Of a stretch of DNA of 40,556 bases, positions 9,520 through 17,001 are shown one piece after another. The notes below the pieces were generated by a model. The model saw nothing but the letters and a program-made list of their open reading frames with translations, ran no database searches and had not been told where the DNA came from. The DNA is from Candidatus Colivicinus equi. Lineage in GTDB: Bacteria; Bacillota_I; Bacilli_A; Erysipelotrichales; Erysipelotrichaceae. The stretch is from assembly GCA_018064825.1 (NCBI GenBank), contig JAGHUL010000069.1:1-40556 (forward strand). The letters run 5' to 3'. Both the position numbers and the translations under genes were made by a program. The first letter of the stretch is position 1; each line of letters starts with the position of its first letter.

Positions 9520-9930
9520 CTATTCACCTTTCTTTACAAATTTAGATTTAATAGGTAATTTGTTTGCACCAAGACGAAGAGCTTCTCTAGCAGTAGCTTC
9601 ATCAACGCCACCAACTTCGAACATAACTCTACCTCTTTGAACAACGGCAACCCAACCTTCAGGTGCACCTTTACCAGAACCCATACGTACTTCTAGAGGT
9701 TTCTTTGTAATTGCTAATTGTGGGAAAATTTTGATCCAAACGTTACCACCACGGTTCATGAAACGAGTCATAGCAACACGGGCAGCTTCGATTTGGTTAC
9801 TTGAAACATAACCGCCGACTGTAGCAACTAATCCGTATTCACCGAATGCTACTTCTGTGCCGGCTTTTGACTTACCTTCGTAACTCAAACGATGAGGACG
9901 ACGATACTTTGTTCTTTTTGGCATTAACAT
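9520..9930 (-). CDS. rplP: 50S ribosomal protein L16
   Basis: L16 organises the A-site tRNA elbow region of the large subunit. It has 136 aa ([48 protein letters not shown]). The MLMPKR start matches the family; a second ATG two codons in (9924) is possible. It lies 2 nt after rpsC. Confidence 0.97.
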   Translation of the reverse strand: MLMPKRTKYRRPHRLSYEGKSKAGTEVAFGEYGLVATVGGYVSSNQIEAARVAMTRFMNRGGNVWIKIFPQLAITKKPLEVRMGSGKGAPEGWVAVVQRGRVMFEVGGVDEATAREALRLGANKLPIKSKFVKKGE

Positions 9931-9932
9931 AA

Positions 9933-10712
9933 TTATTCAGCATCCTCCTTTACTTCTTCAGCTTTTGGAGCTTCAGCTACAACTGGAGTTTCTTCCTTTG
10001 CAGCTTCAGGCTTTCTTTCTCTTCTTGGTCTAGCTGGACGATTACCCATTGTTTTTGGTTTTTCTGGTTCTTGAGCCATTTCACCAGGTAATACTTCACC
10101 ACGGCAAATCCAAACTTTAACGCCTAGTTTACCATAAGTTGTCATAGCTTCTTCCCAAGCATAGTCGATATTAGAACGTAATGTATGTAGTGATACAGAA
10201 CCTTCTGAATATCCTTCACTTCTAGCGATATCAGCGCCACCTAATCTACCACCGATAGATGTCTTGATACCTTTTGCTCCAGCACGCATTGTTTGTTGGA
10301 TAGCTTTCTTTTGAGCTGTACGGAAAGATTGTCTTTCTTCTAGCATCTTAACTATCTTCAATGCAACTAAACGAGCATCTAGATCAGGGTTAGCAACTTC
10401 AACGATGTTGATGTTGATTTCTTTACCCTTAGTAAGTTTTGCTAATTTCTTTTTGATTTCTTCTAATTTGGCACCATCTTGTCCTATGAACATGCCTGGA
10501 CGAGCAGTTCTAATGATAAGGTTAACTCTGTTCTTACTTCTTTCGATTTCAACACGTGATACTAAGCAGTCTGCGCAATCTTTAAGAATGTATTCACGAA
10601 TCTTAACATCTTCCAACAATAAATCGCCATATTCTTTTTCAGCATACCATCTAGATTCCCAATCTCTGATGACGCCAATTCTTAATCCTATTGGACTTAC
10701 TTTTTGACCCAT
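9933..10712 (-). CDS. rpsC: 30S ribosomal protein S3
   Basis: S3 lies at the mRNA entry site and helps unwind mRNA. The 259-aa protein has an N-terminal KH domain (about 40-110, with [20 protein letters not shown]) and the C-terminal S3 domain ending around [12 protein letters not shown] tail of about 45 residues follows that is first basic ([10 protein letters not shown]) and then Glu/Ala-rich ([18 protein letters not shown]). Bacillus S3 is shorter (about 218 aa from memory), so the acidic tail is an addition. It shares an EETPVV stretch with the N-tail of the neighbouring L22. Confidence 0.97.
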   Translation of the reverse strand: MGQKVSPIGLRIGVIRDWESRWYAEKEYGDLLLEDVKIREYILKDCADCLVSRVEIERSKNRVNLIIRTARPGMFIGQDGAKLEEIKKKLAKLTKGKEININIVEVANPDLDARLVALKIVKMLEERQSFRTAQKKAIQQTMRAGAKGIKTSIGGRLGGADIARSEGYSEGSVSLHTLRSNIDYAWEEAMTTYGKLGVKVWICRGEVLPGEMAQEPEKPKTMGNRPARPRRERKPEAAKEETPVVAEAPKAEEVKEDAE

Positions 10713-10723
10713 TGTTTTCCTCC

Positions 10724-11104
10724 TTATCTTTCTCTAACCACGATAGTGATGTGGCTAGTTCTCTTCATGATAGATGATGCAGAACCTTTTGCACGAGGCA
10801 TATATCTCTTAAGAGTAATACCTTCATTTGCATAACATTCTTTTACATATAATTTTGTTTCGTCCATTTGATTGTTGTGAGTAGCATTAGCTACAGCACT
10901 CTTTAATACTTTTAAACAATTTTCAGCTGCATGGTTAGGTAACAATTTTAAGATACCCATAGCTTCAGCAACATCTTTACCTCTGATTAAGTCAAGCACA
11001 AGTCTAACTTTACGAGCAGAGATTCTAATTGTTTTAGCAGTAGCTTTAACGTCTTTAGGTTCTTTAACTACTGGTGTTTCTTCAACCTTTTTAGTTCTTG
11101 CCAT
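10724..11104 (-). CDS. rplV: 50S ribosomal protein L22
   Basis: L22 lines the exit tunnel with its beta-hairpin. I place the start at 11104 ([13 protein letters not shown]..., 126 aa), where AAGGAGG lies just upstream. The reading frame stays open 12 codons further but has no ribosome site there. The family core starts near residue 22 ([20 protein letters not shown]) and ends with the tunnel hairpin [20 protein letters not shown]. The charged N-terminal extension of about 20 residues is unlike Bacillus L22. Confidence 0.96.
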   Translation of the reverse strand: MARTKKVEETPVVKEPKDVKATAKTIRISARKVRLVLDLIRGKDVAEAMGILKLLPNHAAENCLKVLKSAVANATHNNQMDETKLYVKECYANEGITLKRYMPRAKGSASSIMKRTSHITIVVRER

Positions 11105-11114
11105 ATTTTCCTCC

Positions 11115-11396
11115 TTATGCTTTCTTATCATCATCGGCATGAGTTCCGTGACCGCTAAACTTTCTAGTTACAACGAATTCACCTAACTTATGACCAACCA
11201 TATCTTCAGTTACATAAACTGGAACATGTTCCTTGCCATTGTATACAGCGAATGTATGTTCAACAAATGCAGGGAAGATTGTAGATCTTCTTGACCAAGT
11301 TTTAATAACTTCTTTTTTACCAGCCGCATTCAATGCTTCAACTTTTTTCATTAAGTGTTCATCAACGAATGGACCCTTTTTCAAACTACGACTCAT
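11115..11396 (-). CDS. rpsS: 30S ribosomal protein S19
   Basis: S19 is in the head and forms a dimer-like contact with S13. At 93 aa it has [19 protein letters not shown], the [19 protein letters not shown] segment and the [15 protein letters not shown] end. It lies between rplB and rplV. Confidence 0.98.
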   Translation of the reverse strand: MSRSLKKGPFVDEHLMKKVEALNAAGKKEVIKTWSRRSTIFPAFVEHTFAVYNGKEHVPVYVTEDMVGHKLGEFVVTRKFSGHGTHADDDKKA

Positions 11397-11413
11397 TATT
11401 TCTTCCCCTTTCC

Positions 11414-12247
11414 TTACTTAGCATTTCTTCTTCTAATAATTAGAGCATTAGAAGCTTTCTTACTATTTCTAGTCTTAACACCCATAGCTTTCTTGCCCCA
11501 AGGAGTCATTGGTGACTTACGTCCAACTGGACATCTACCTTCACCACCACCATGAGGGTGATCTACTGGGTTCATAACAGAACCACGTGATTGAGGTCTG
11601 ATACCTTTCCAACGGTTTCTACCAGCTTTACCCCAGTTGATTAAGCTGTAATCTTCGTTACCAACTTGACCAATTGTTGCACGGCAATTACCTTGGATTT
11701 TTCTCATTTCACCAGATGCCAATCTAACGATAACGTATTTTTCTTCAATACCTAGGATTTGAGCGCTAACACCTGCAGATCTTGCAAGTTGTCCACCCTT
11801 ACCAGGTTTAAGTTCAACGTTATGAACGATTGTACCTTCTGGCATGTTTCTCATTTCTAAGCAGTTGCCGACTTTGATATCAGCAGTTGCACCAGATACA
11901 ACTTCCATACCTACTTGTAAATCTTTTGGAGCTAAGATATATCTCTTTTCACCATCAGCATATACAACTAGAGCAATGTTTGCGTTTCTGTTTGGATCGT
12001 ATTCAATTGCAACAACTTTTGCATTGATACCATCTTTGTTTCTCTTGAAATCGATGATACGGTATTTTTGTTTAGCACCACCACCGATATGTCTTGATGT
12101 AATTCTTCCTGTGTTTCCACGTCCACCAGTCTTCTTCTTGCTTACAATTAAACTCTTTTCTGGAGTTGTCTTTGTAATATCGCTGAATACTAGACTAGTC
12201 ATTCCACGTCTACCAGGAGTAGTTGGCTTATATGATTTTATAGCCAT
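11414..12247 (-). CDS. rplB: 50S ribosomal protein L2
   Basis: L2 is needed for subunit association and peptidyl transfer. The protein is 277 aa with an OB fold plus an SH3-like domain, and carries the signature [18 protein letters not shown] including the conserved HPHGGG loop with its functionally important His. It is preceded by the largest gap inside the operon (66 nt after rplW), which contains a bulged inverted repeat. Confidence 0.98.
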   Translation of the reverse strand: MAIKSYKPTTPGRRGMTSLVFSDITKTTPEKSLIVSKKKTGGRGNTGRITSRHIGGGAKQKYRIIDFKRNKDGINAKVVAIEYDPNRNANIALVVYADGEKRYILAPKDLQVGMEVVSGATADIKVGNCLEMRNMPEGTIVHNVELKPGKGGQLARSAGVSAQILGIEEKYVIVRLASGEMRKIQGNCRATIGQVGNEDYSLINWGKAGRNRWKGIRPQSRGSVMNPVDHPHGGGEGRCPVGRKSPMTPWGKKAMGVKTRNSKKASNALIIRRRNAK

Positions 12248-12272
12248 GATAATTTTTCCTCCTTATGCAATT

Positions 12273-12328
12273 TATCCGGAAATAGCATATTTCTTCCGAT
12301 AGTTTTTATCTGATTACTTATCAGATAA
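12273..12328 (-). repeat. Two tandem hairpins at the rplW-rplB junction
   Basis: A perfect 9-bp inverted repeat with a 5-nt loop (TTATCTGAT / ATCAGATAA, 12306-12328) overlaps the rplW stop codon. A second, bulged one (TATC-GGAA / TTCC-G-GATA, 12273-12301) follows in the gap. Neither is followed by a T tract on the minus strand, so they are not normal terminators. They could be RNA-processing or stabilising hairpins; this is inference. Confidence 0.5.
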
Positions 12329-12604
12329 GATTTCAATCTTAGAACCTTCTTTAAGTTTGATATAAGCTTTTCTAAGATTATTAGTTTTACCAACGTATTT
12401 ACCCATACGTTTAGTTCTAGGTTTTACGTTAACAACGTTAACTGTATCAACCTTTACATTGAAGATTTCTTCAATAGCTTGTTTAATTTGAATCTTATTT
12501 GTACCCTTCTTTACTTCGAAGACTACAGTGTTGTTTTTATCTTCAGTCTTGATTGTCTTTTCAGTTACAAGAGGACGAACAATGATATCTCTAGCGTTAC
12601 TCAT
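12314..12604 (-). CDS. rplW: 50S ribosomal protein L23
   Basis: L23 is the tunnel-exit docking site for trigger factor and SRP. It has 96 aa: RDIIVRPLVTEKTIKTEDKN, then the VDTVNVVNVKPRTKRMGKYVG region. Its start overlaps the end of rplD by 8 nt. Its stop codon lies inside a 9-bp hairpin. Confidence 0.97.
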   Translation of the reverse strand: MSNARDIIVRPLVTEKTIKTEDKNNTVVFEVKKGTNKIQIKQAIEEIFNVKVDTVNVVNVKPRTKRMGKYVGKTNNLRKAYIKLKEGSKIEILSDK

Positions 12605-13229
12605 TACCTAATACCTCCCCAGTCTTAACTGCAGCAGCCTTTGTCATGATTAACTTGTTTGCGTTTTGAAGATCAAAGATGTTCAAACCTTCAACAGTAG
12701 TCATAACAACGTTTTGAAGATTTCTTGAGCTCATGTAAGCATTATCGAATTCTTCTTCAACATCAACTACTAGTAATGCCTTTCTATCAACACCAAGAGT
12801 TGTTAATGTCTTAGCGAAATCTTTAGTTTTGATAGCTGGCACATTCATTGAATCTACAACAACTAAATTAGATTCATTAACCTTCATAGTTAAACCAGAT
12901 TTCAAAGCAAGTCTTCTTACTTTTCTATTTAACTTGAATGTATGAGATCTAGGTGTAGGACCAAACGCAACACCACCATGTCTGTATTGAACAGCTCTAG
13001 TAGTACCTTGTCTAGCACGACCTGTACCTTTTTGTCTAAATGGCTTCTTTCCACCGCCACTTACATCGCTTCTACCTTTTACAGCATGAGTTCCTTGTCT
13101 TAAAGAACTTTGTTGTCTAAGGATAGCATCGAATACTGCTTGTTCATTTACTTCGCAAGCATACACTGAGTCAGCTAATTCAACGTCGCCAACTTTTTTA
13201 CCAGTTAAATCTAATACGTCTAGCTTCAT
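12597..13229 (-). CDS. rplD: 50S ribosomal protein L4
   Basis: L4 extends a loop into the exit tunnel. In E. coli it also represses the S10 operon through the leader. It has 210 aa with the tunnel loop GGGKKPFRQKGTGRARQG and QYRHGGVAFGPTPRSHTFKL. It lies between rplC (3-nt gap) and rplW (overlap). Confidence 0.97.
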   Translation of the reverse strand: MKLDVLDLTGKKVGDVELADSVYACEVNEQAVFDAILRQQSSLRQGTHAVKGRSDVSGGGKKPFRQKGTGRARQGTTRAVQYRHGGVAFGPTPRSHTFKLNRKVRRLALKSGLTMKVNESNLVVVDSMNVPAIKTKDFAKTLTTLGVDRKALLVVDVEEEFDNAYMSSRNLQNVVMTTVEGLNIFDLQNANKLIMTKAAAVKTGEVLGNE

Positions 13230-13232
13230 CTA

Positions 13233-13904
13233 TTAGCCCTCCTTTACTAGTAGAGCCTTAGCTTCTACATGTTTAACTTTCTTTGTAGTAGTCTTGACAA
13301 TTACTAAGCCCTTCTTAGGTCCTGGTACGTTGCCCTTTACTAACATATAATTCTTTTCTGCGTCTACTTTAATTACTTCTAAGTTTTGGTTAGTAGTCTT
13401 TAAAGATCCGTCATGTCCTGGCATTGGTGTATTCTTTTCGATACGACCATTGTTTCTACCAGTAGTAGCTAATGAACCAACACTTCTGTGCACTGGACCA
13501 GCACCGTGAGTTTCATTAATCATGTGATGATGATATCTCTTTACAACGCCAGTGTAGCCTTTACCTTTTGAGATACCAGTAATATCTACTTTGTCACCAG
13601 CGGAAAAGATGTCAACTTTAATTTCTTGTCCAACTTCAGCTGCAACTTCGTCCATCTTGACTTCTCTTACAAACTGTTTTGGATTAGCGCCAGCTTTCTT
13701 AGCGTGGCCAACTTCTGCCTTAGTAGTTCTAGACTCTTTAACATCTTCCATGCCTAATTGAAGAGCTTCGTAACCATCTGTTTCAACTGTCTTCTTTTGA
13801 AGTACAACGTTTGGAGTACATTCAATAACAGTTACAGGAACTAGGTTACCTTCTTCAGTGAAGACTTGAGTCATACCAAGTTTTCTTCCAAGTATTCCTT
13901 TCAT
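13233..13904 (-). CDS. rplC: 50S ribosomal protein L3
   Basis: L3 starts large-subunit assembly and reaches the peptidyl transferase centre. The 223-aa protein begins MKGILGRKLGMTQVF and has the tip loop RSVGSLATTGRNNGRIEKNT and the MPGHDG motif. It lies 14 nt after rpsJ. The C-terminal 10-15 residues (VKHVEAKALLVKEG) are a small extension. Confidence 0.97.
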   Translation of the reverse strand: MKGILGRKLGMTQVFTEEGNLVPVTVIECTPNVVLQKKTVETDGYEALQLGMEDVKESRTTKAEVGHAKKAGANPKQFVREVKMDEVAAEVGQEIKVDIFSAGDKVDITGISKGKGYTGVVKRYHHHMINETHGAGPVHRSVGSLATTGRNNGRIEKNTPMPGHDGSLKTTNQNLEVIKVDAEKNYMLVKGNVPGPKKGLVIVKTTTKKVKHVEAKALLVKEG

Positions 13905-13918
13905 GATGTGTCCTTTCT

Positions 13919-14230
13919 TTATAATTTGATTTCAATATCTACACCACTAGGTAGCTCTAAACGGCTAAGGGCATCAATAGTCTTAGTGCTTGGCCCAATG
14001 ATTTCGATTAAACGCTTATGCGTTCTAATTTCGAACTGTTCACGAGAATCTTTGTACTTATGTACAGCTCTTAATACTGTTACTACCTGCTTTTCTGTAG
14101 GTAGAGGGATAGGTCCAACGACCTTCTTAACACCACCATCTTCAGCAGCTTTAACGATTTTCTCAGTAGCTACATCTAATGATCTGTGTTCGTAAGCTTT
14201 TAATTTAATTCTTACGTTGTTCTTTGCCAT
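13919..14230 (-). CDS. rpsJ: 30S ribosomal protein S10 (NusE)
   Basis: S10 is a head protein that also acts as NusE, linking NusG to the ribosome. It has 103 aa: [60 protein letters not shown]. It is the first gene of the big operon. TAGGAGG lies 9 nt before the ATG, downstream of a structured leader. Confidence 0.98.
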   Translation of the reverse strand: MAKNNVRIKLKAYEHRSLDVATEKIVKAAEDGGVKKVVGPIPLPTEKQVVTVLRAVHKYKDSREQFEIRTHKRLIEIIGPSTKTIDALSRLELPSGVDIEIKL

Positions 14231-14352
14231 AGAATTTTCCTCCTATATTCCATTAACCCTTCTAGGGTAATCGCTCCATGTGAGTTCCCTGGTTATCACA
14301 CTATTACACAGGTTTCAGTGTGCCAGCAATCTCCCATATCCACGCGAATGCT
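14231..14352 (-). promoter_or_regulatory. Folded 5' leader of the S10 operon
   Basis: The roughly 120-nt leader between the predicted transcription start and rpsJ folds as one long interrupted hairpin. TCGC (14348-14345) pairs with GCGA (14275-14272), GAG (14334-14332) with CTC (14285-14283), CTGG (14327-14324) with CCAG (14293-14290), and CACACT (14323-14318) with AGTGTG (14303-14298). A second small hairpin (ACCCT-AGA-AGGGT, 14257-14269) lies just before the ribosome site. There is no T tract, so control would be on translation or RNA stability, as for autogenous ribosomal-protein leaders. The binding protein cannot be told from the sequence. Confidence 0.55.
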
Positions 14353-14358
14353 AAAAAA

Positions 14359-14387
14359 TTATATCGTTTTTACCAAAGTTTTTCAAT
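14359..14387 (-). promoter_or_regulatory. Sigma-A promoter of the S10-spc-alpha operon
   Basis: TTGAAA (14387-14382), 17-bp spacer, TATAAT (14364-14359): five of six and six of six matches to consensus at ideal spacing. The start of transcription would be near 14352. It is the only strong promoter I see for the 14-kb operon. Confidence 0.9.
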
Positions 14388-14543
14388 ACAAAATACATAA
14401 AAAGTCCTTATTTTATTAAGTTTTTTAACATTGTGTTGTTCAACTACTTTCGGTGTGCCGTATTTTATTAAAAAATATAGATAGATCAGCTCTAAAAAGC
14501 CTAAAAATTACCGAAAAACCATCATATTATTTCCCAGGTTATT

Positions 14544-14572
14544 AAAAACAAGCTAATATTTCATAGCTTGTT
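14544..14572 (-). terminator. Intrinsic terminator overlapping the smpB stop
   Basis: A 9-bp stem (AACAAGCTA / TAGCTTGTT) with an 8-nt loop is followed by a T tract on the minus strand. The right arm includes the smpB stop codon TAG itself, so the last codons of smpB form the loop and left arm. It separates smpB from the S10 promoter. Confidence 0.85.
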
Positions 14573-14996
14573 TGATCATTTTATCAATTGTGTTCTTTTT
14601 TGAAGCCTCACGCTTATCATATAAGCTCTTTCCTTTGGCTAAAGCTATCTCTACTTTGACCTTGCCAGAGACAAAATATAGCTTTAACGGAATTACAGTA
14701 TAACCTTGAAGCTTACATTTATTAGCTAACTTTCTAATTTCGCTTTTATGTAATAGTAATTTTCTTTCCCTTTTCTCTTCGTGATTATTGTATGAACCAT
14801 ATTCATATTGCGAAATATTCATTTCTTTTAATATTGCTTCGCCACGCACAAAAGACACATAAGCCTCCTTAAGTGAACATTTACCCATTCTTAATGACTT
14901 TATCTCTGTACCAACCAAAGCAATACCAGCTTCATATTTGTCTTCGATTAAGTAATCGTGATAAGCCCTTCTATTTACCGCAATATCTTTGTTCAT
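14553..14996 (-). CDS. smpB: SsrA-binding protein SmpB
   Basis: SmpB brings tmRNA to stalled ribosomes for trans-translation. The 147-aa protein has NRRAYHDYLIEDKYEAGIAL, LVGTEIKSLRMGKCSLKEAY, and the C-terminal tail GKSLYDKREASKKNTIDK that mimics codon-anticodon contacts in the decoding site. No Shine-Dalgarno lies at the normal distance: the only one (AAGGAG) is 20 nt or more upstream and buried in the left arm of a terminator-like hairpin (15006-15025), followed by TTATTTTTT directly before the ATG. The tmRNA gene itself is not in the window. Confidence 0.96.
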   Translation of the reverse strand: MNKDIAVNRRAYHDYLIEDKYEAGIALVGTEIKSLRMGKCSLKEAYVSFVRGEAILKEMNISQYEYGSYNNHEEKRERKLLLHKSEIRKLANKCKLQGYTVIPLKLYFVSGKVKVEIALAKGKSLYDKREASKKNTIDKMIKQAMKY

Positions 14997-15025
14997 AAAA
15001 AATAAAAGGAGTTTGTTAACTCCTT
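14996..15025 (-). terminator. Terminator-like hairpin between secG and smpB
   Basis: On the minus strand AAGGAGTT-AACA-AACTCCTT (8-bp perfect stem) is followed by TTATTTTTT, which runs into the smpB ATG. The left arm overlaps the secG stop codon and contains the only Shine-Dalgarno-like sequence upstream of smpB. Ribosomes finishing secG would cover the left arm, so terminator formation could depend on secG translation (inference). Confidence 0.65.
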
Positions 15026-15242
15026 ACTCAGTAATTCTAATAATAATTACAACCACAAATAGTAGAATGCCTAATGCCATAGTTGCAATTGAGATAACCT
15101 TTTCAGGACCTCTCTCTTTTACGTTTTGGAATAATCCAAGATCACCAGAACCTGTAAAAGCAGCTAGACCATCAGACTTACCACCTTGTAGTAAGGAAAT
15201 TAATATAAGTAGTACTGCAATAATTAATAACAAAATTTTCAT
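15024..15242 (-). CDS. secG: Preprotein translocase subunit SecG
   Basis: SecG is the small auxiliary subunit of SecYEG. At 72 aa it has two membrane helices (about 2-18 and 50-70) and, between them, the family motif LLQGGKSDGLAAFTGSGDLGLF. The ribosome site AAAAGGT lies 6 nt before the ATG. secG followed by smpB is a common Firmicutes pairing (rnr often lies between, but not here). Confidence 0.95.
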   Translation of the reverse strand: MKILLLIIAVLLILISLLQGGKSDGLAAFTGSGDLGLFQNVKERGPEKVISIATMALGILLFVVVIIIRITE

Positions 15243-15264
15243 ATCTTTACCTTTTGCGAATATA

Positions 15265-15293
15265 ATTTTACTTTATATATAAATAATAATCAA
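15265..15293 (-). promoter_or_regulatory. Promoter of secG-smpB
   Basis: TTGATT (15293-15288), 17-bp spacer, TAAAAT (15270-15265); transcription would start near 15258, about 15 nt before secG. It is divergent from the promoter at 15376-15404. Confidence 0.65.
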
Positions 15294-15375
15294 GTTATTT
15301 CTTACTTGCTTTTACCACTTATAAGAATATAAAGAAGATTGATAAGAATGTTTTAAAATAACTTGCATGTAATAG

Positions 15376-15404
15376 TTGCATTTATAAAACGTATTTGTTA
15401 TTAT
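15376..15404 (+). promoter_or_regulatory. Promoter of the NADAR operon
   Basis: TTGCAT (15376-15381), 17-bp spacer, TATTAT (15399-15404), giving a start near 15411 and a leader of about 114 nt. Inside the leader GCACT (15415) could pair with AGTGC, AGATG with CATCT, and TAGGC (15492) with GCCTA (15507) just before the ribosome site. I see no terminator in it and recognise no riboswitch. Confidence 0.6.
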
Positions 15405-15524
15405 TTACTAGCGCACTGATAAAGTGTTTAAAGTACTAGATGAAAGCTTAAATTATTATTCACGGGATAAGTGCATCTTGTGAAAAAAATTTAGGCTTTT
15501 TTTGTGGCCTAGGAAAGGAGCCAT

Positions 15525-15947
15525 ATGGCTATTAAAACATTTAGTATTATTAAAAAAGTAAATCTTCTTACTGGAGAAGAAAGCATAGTAAGATATGCTT
15601 TAAATCCAGAAAATGAGAAAAGAAGAAATGCGCTTCTAAGAAAACTAGCTAGACTAGATCGCATTGATGAGAAACTTTATTCATTAAAGTTTGATGAAGT
15701 GTTGCCTCTTCATATTCTTAAAGGAATCTCAAATGAGGTTATTCAAGAATTAAGTAGACACGCTTATCCAACTTGCTATGTTGTTTCTAGAAGAAACAAG
15801 AATGGCGAAAAGGCCTTGTACCTTTCTATCTTGAAAGATACGGCAGTTCGCTATTTGATTTCTCTTCCTGAAGCAACTAAACTTGTGGGAGGAAAAGAAG
15901 TTTTAAATAAAAACTTCACTGTGAAGGAGATTAGACTTCTTGTCTAA
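15525..15947 (+). CDS. Unrecognised 140-aa basic protein
   Basis: I do not recognise this family. It has a strong ribosome site (GGAAAGGAG) 5 nt before the ATG. The protein is soluble and basic, with many Lys/Arg. A beta-like N-terminus (IKTFSIIKKVNLLTGEESIV) precedes a charged helix rich in Arg/Lys/Leu (about 30-50), then mixed alpha/beta. Two recurring short segments end similarly (YVVSRRNKNGEKALYLSI and FTVKEIRLLV). There is no signal peptide or membrane span. It is the first gene of a three-gene operon with NADAR. The last 20 nt and stop form one arm of an 11-bp hairpin. Confidence 0.7.
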   Translation: MAIKTFSIIKKVNLLTGEESIVRYALNPENEKRRNALLRKLARLDRIDEKLYSLKFDEVLPLHILKGISNEVIQELSRHAYPTCYVVSRRNKNGEKALYLSILKDTAVRYLISLPEATKLVGGKEVLNKNFTVKEIRLLV

Positions 15948-15963
15948 TCTCCTAATATAGGAG
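15926..15963 (+). promoter_or_regulatory. Switchable hairpin over stop codon and next ribosome site
   Basis: A perfect 11-bp inverted repeat with a 5-nt loop (left 15926-15936, right 15942-15952, loop TTCTT) spans the stop codon (15945-15947) of the upstream gene. The end of its right arm, ATCTCC (15947-15952), is also complementary to GGAGAT at 15960-15965, which is the ribosome-binding site of the NADAR gene. The two pairings exclude each other. There is no T tract, so it is not an ordinary terminator. Confidence 0.6.
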
Positions 15964-15974
15964 ATAGTAAATAT

Positions 15975-16418
15975 ATGAATGAGATTAATAATTTTAAAGA
16001 AGAGTATAGGTTTTTATCTAATTTCTATCAATGTGATTTTGAGTATGATGGCATTTTATATCATAATGCCGAAACTGCTTTTCAAGCACAAAAGTGTAAA
16101 ACTGTTGAAGAAAGAAAAGAATTTGCTTTATTAAAAAATCCTGTAATAGCAAAAAGAAAAGGAAGAGCAATTAAGAATCTTGATGTTGTAAAATGGAATA
16201 AAGAATCTGAAGAAATAATGTATCAAATACTTAAGTGCAAATTTAATGTTCCTGAACTTAAAGAAAAGTTATTAGATACTGGTGATGCATTGTTGATTGA
16301 AGGCAATAAACATCACGATAATAAGTGGGGCGCATGTATGTGCGATGCATGCAAGAACAAGACTAAAAGTAATTTATTGGGAAATATATTAATGAGAATA
16401 AGAAAGGAATCAAAATGA
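15975..16418 (+). CDS. NADAR/YbiA-family N-glycosidase
   Basis: NADAR-fold proteins cleave N-glycosidic bonds. YbiA-type members hydrolyse reactive early riboflavin intermediates, and others remove ADP-ribose from nucleic acids as antitoxins or in phage conflicts. The 147-aa length is a lone NADAR domain: FKEEYRFLSNFYQC at 8-21, YHNAETAFQAQKC at 29-41, AKRKGRAIKNLDVVKW, LLIEGNKHHDNKWGAC, and NLLGNILMRIR at the end. The ribosome site GGAG (15960-15963) is 11 nt upstream. Its stop overlaps the next start (ATGA). No riboflavin genes lie nearby, so the substrate is open. The cysteine pair CMCDAC near 115-120 is notable. Confidence 0.88.
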   Translation: MNEINNFKEEYRFLSNFYQCDFEYDGILYHNAETAFQAQKCKTVEERKEFALLKNPVIAKRKGRAIKNLDVVKWNKESEEIMYQILKCKFNVPELKEKLLDTGDALLIEGNKHHDNKWGACMCDACKNKTKSNLLGNILMRIRKESK

Positions 16419-16990
16419 TGGAATACAAAGACATTTATGAAGAATTAGAACATGCTTTATGGGGCGAAAATGATGGATTATTAATTAAACTGCGTGATCC
16501 TTTCCATAATTATCTAGGAAATCTAGAAAGAAGTGAAACATTAGAAACAATAGAGATAGTTAATAACTTTGTAAACAAGCTAGCTCTAGATACTAATGAT
16601 GAATATGTTGTTAAGATTATCGATCTTATTTGTCAATTTGTTGGAGAATCATTTATTCAAGCTGATGAAAGCAAAGTTTGGGGAACTGAATATGATCCCG
16701 AATTTATGTTGAGTGAATTTTCAATGGAAGATGTTAAAGAACCTAAACCAAAGAAAAAATATATTGTAAGTAAAATAACAAAAAAATTAGATACAAATGA
16801 AGTTATTGAATCTAATGAAGAATTTTTCTTTTTCGCAGATGCAAAAAAATATATGGATGATCTTACAAAAAACACAAGAGAATTTGATAAGAGTATTTTT
16901 GAAAATGGTGAAGACAGTATTATTGCCAAAGATGAAGAAAGATACTTTGAAACAAAAGATGGCTATATTGTAAAAATTTTAGAAAAATAA
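16415..16990 (+). CDS. Unrecognised acidic 191-aa protein coupled to NADAR
   Basis: I do not recognise this family. The start overlaps the NADAR stop (ATGA at 16415-16418), so the two are translationally coupled and probably work together. The N-terminal half (1-105) looks helical and acidic. A proline/lysine linker (VKEPKPKKKYIV, about 108-119) leads to a C-terminal alpha/beta half with the acidic run EEFFFFADAKKY and a short end repeat, ETKDGYIVKILEK. There is no membrane span. It could be a partner of the NADAR enzyme, but nothing in the sequence proves it. Confidence 0.7.
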   Translation: MMEYKDIYEELEHALWGENDGLLIKLRDPFHNYLGNLERSETLETIEIVNNFVNKLALDTNDEYVVKIIDLICQFVGESFIQADESKVWGTEYDPEFMLSEFSMEDVKEPKPKKKYIVSKITKKLDTNEVIESNEEFFFFADAKKYMDDLTKNTREFDKSIFENGEDSIIAKDEERYFETKDGYIVKILEK

Positions 16991-17001
16991 ACTATTGCAA
17001 A

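Noticed and set aside
15975-16418. TGA read as Trp (Mollicute code)
   Set aside because: Trp codons are TGG throughout and TGA ends real genes, so the standard code applies.
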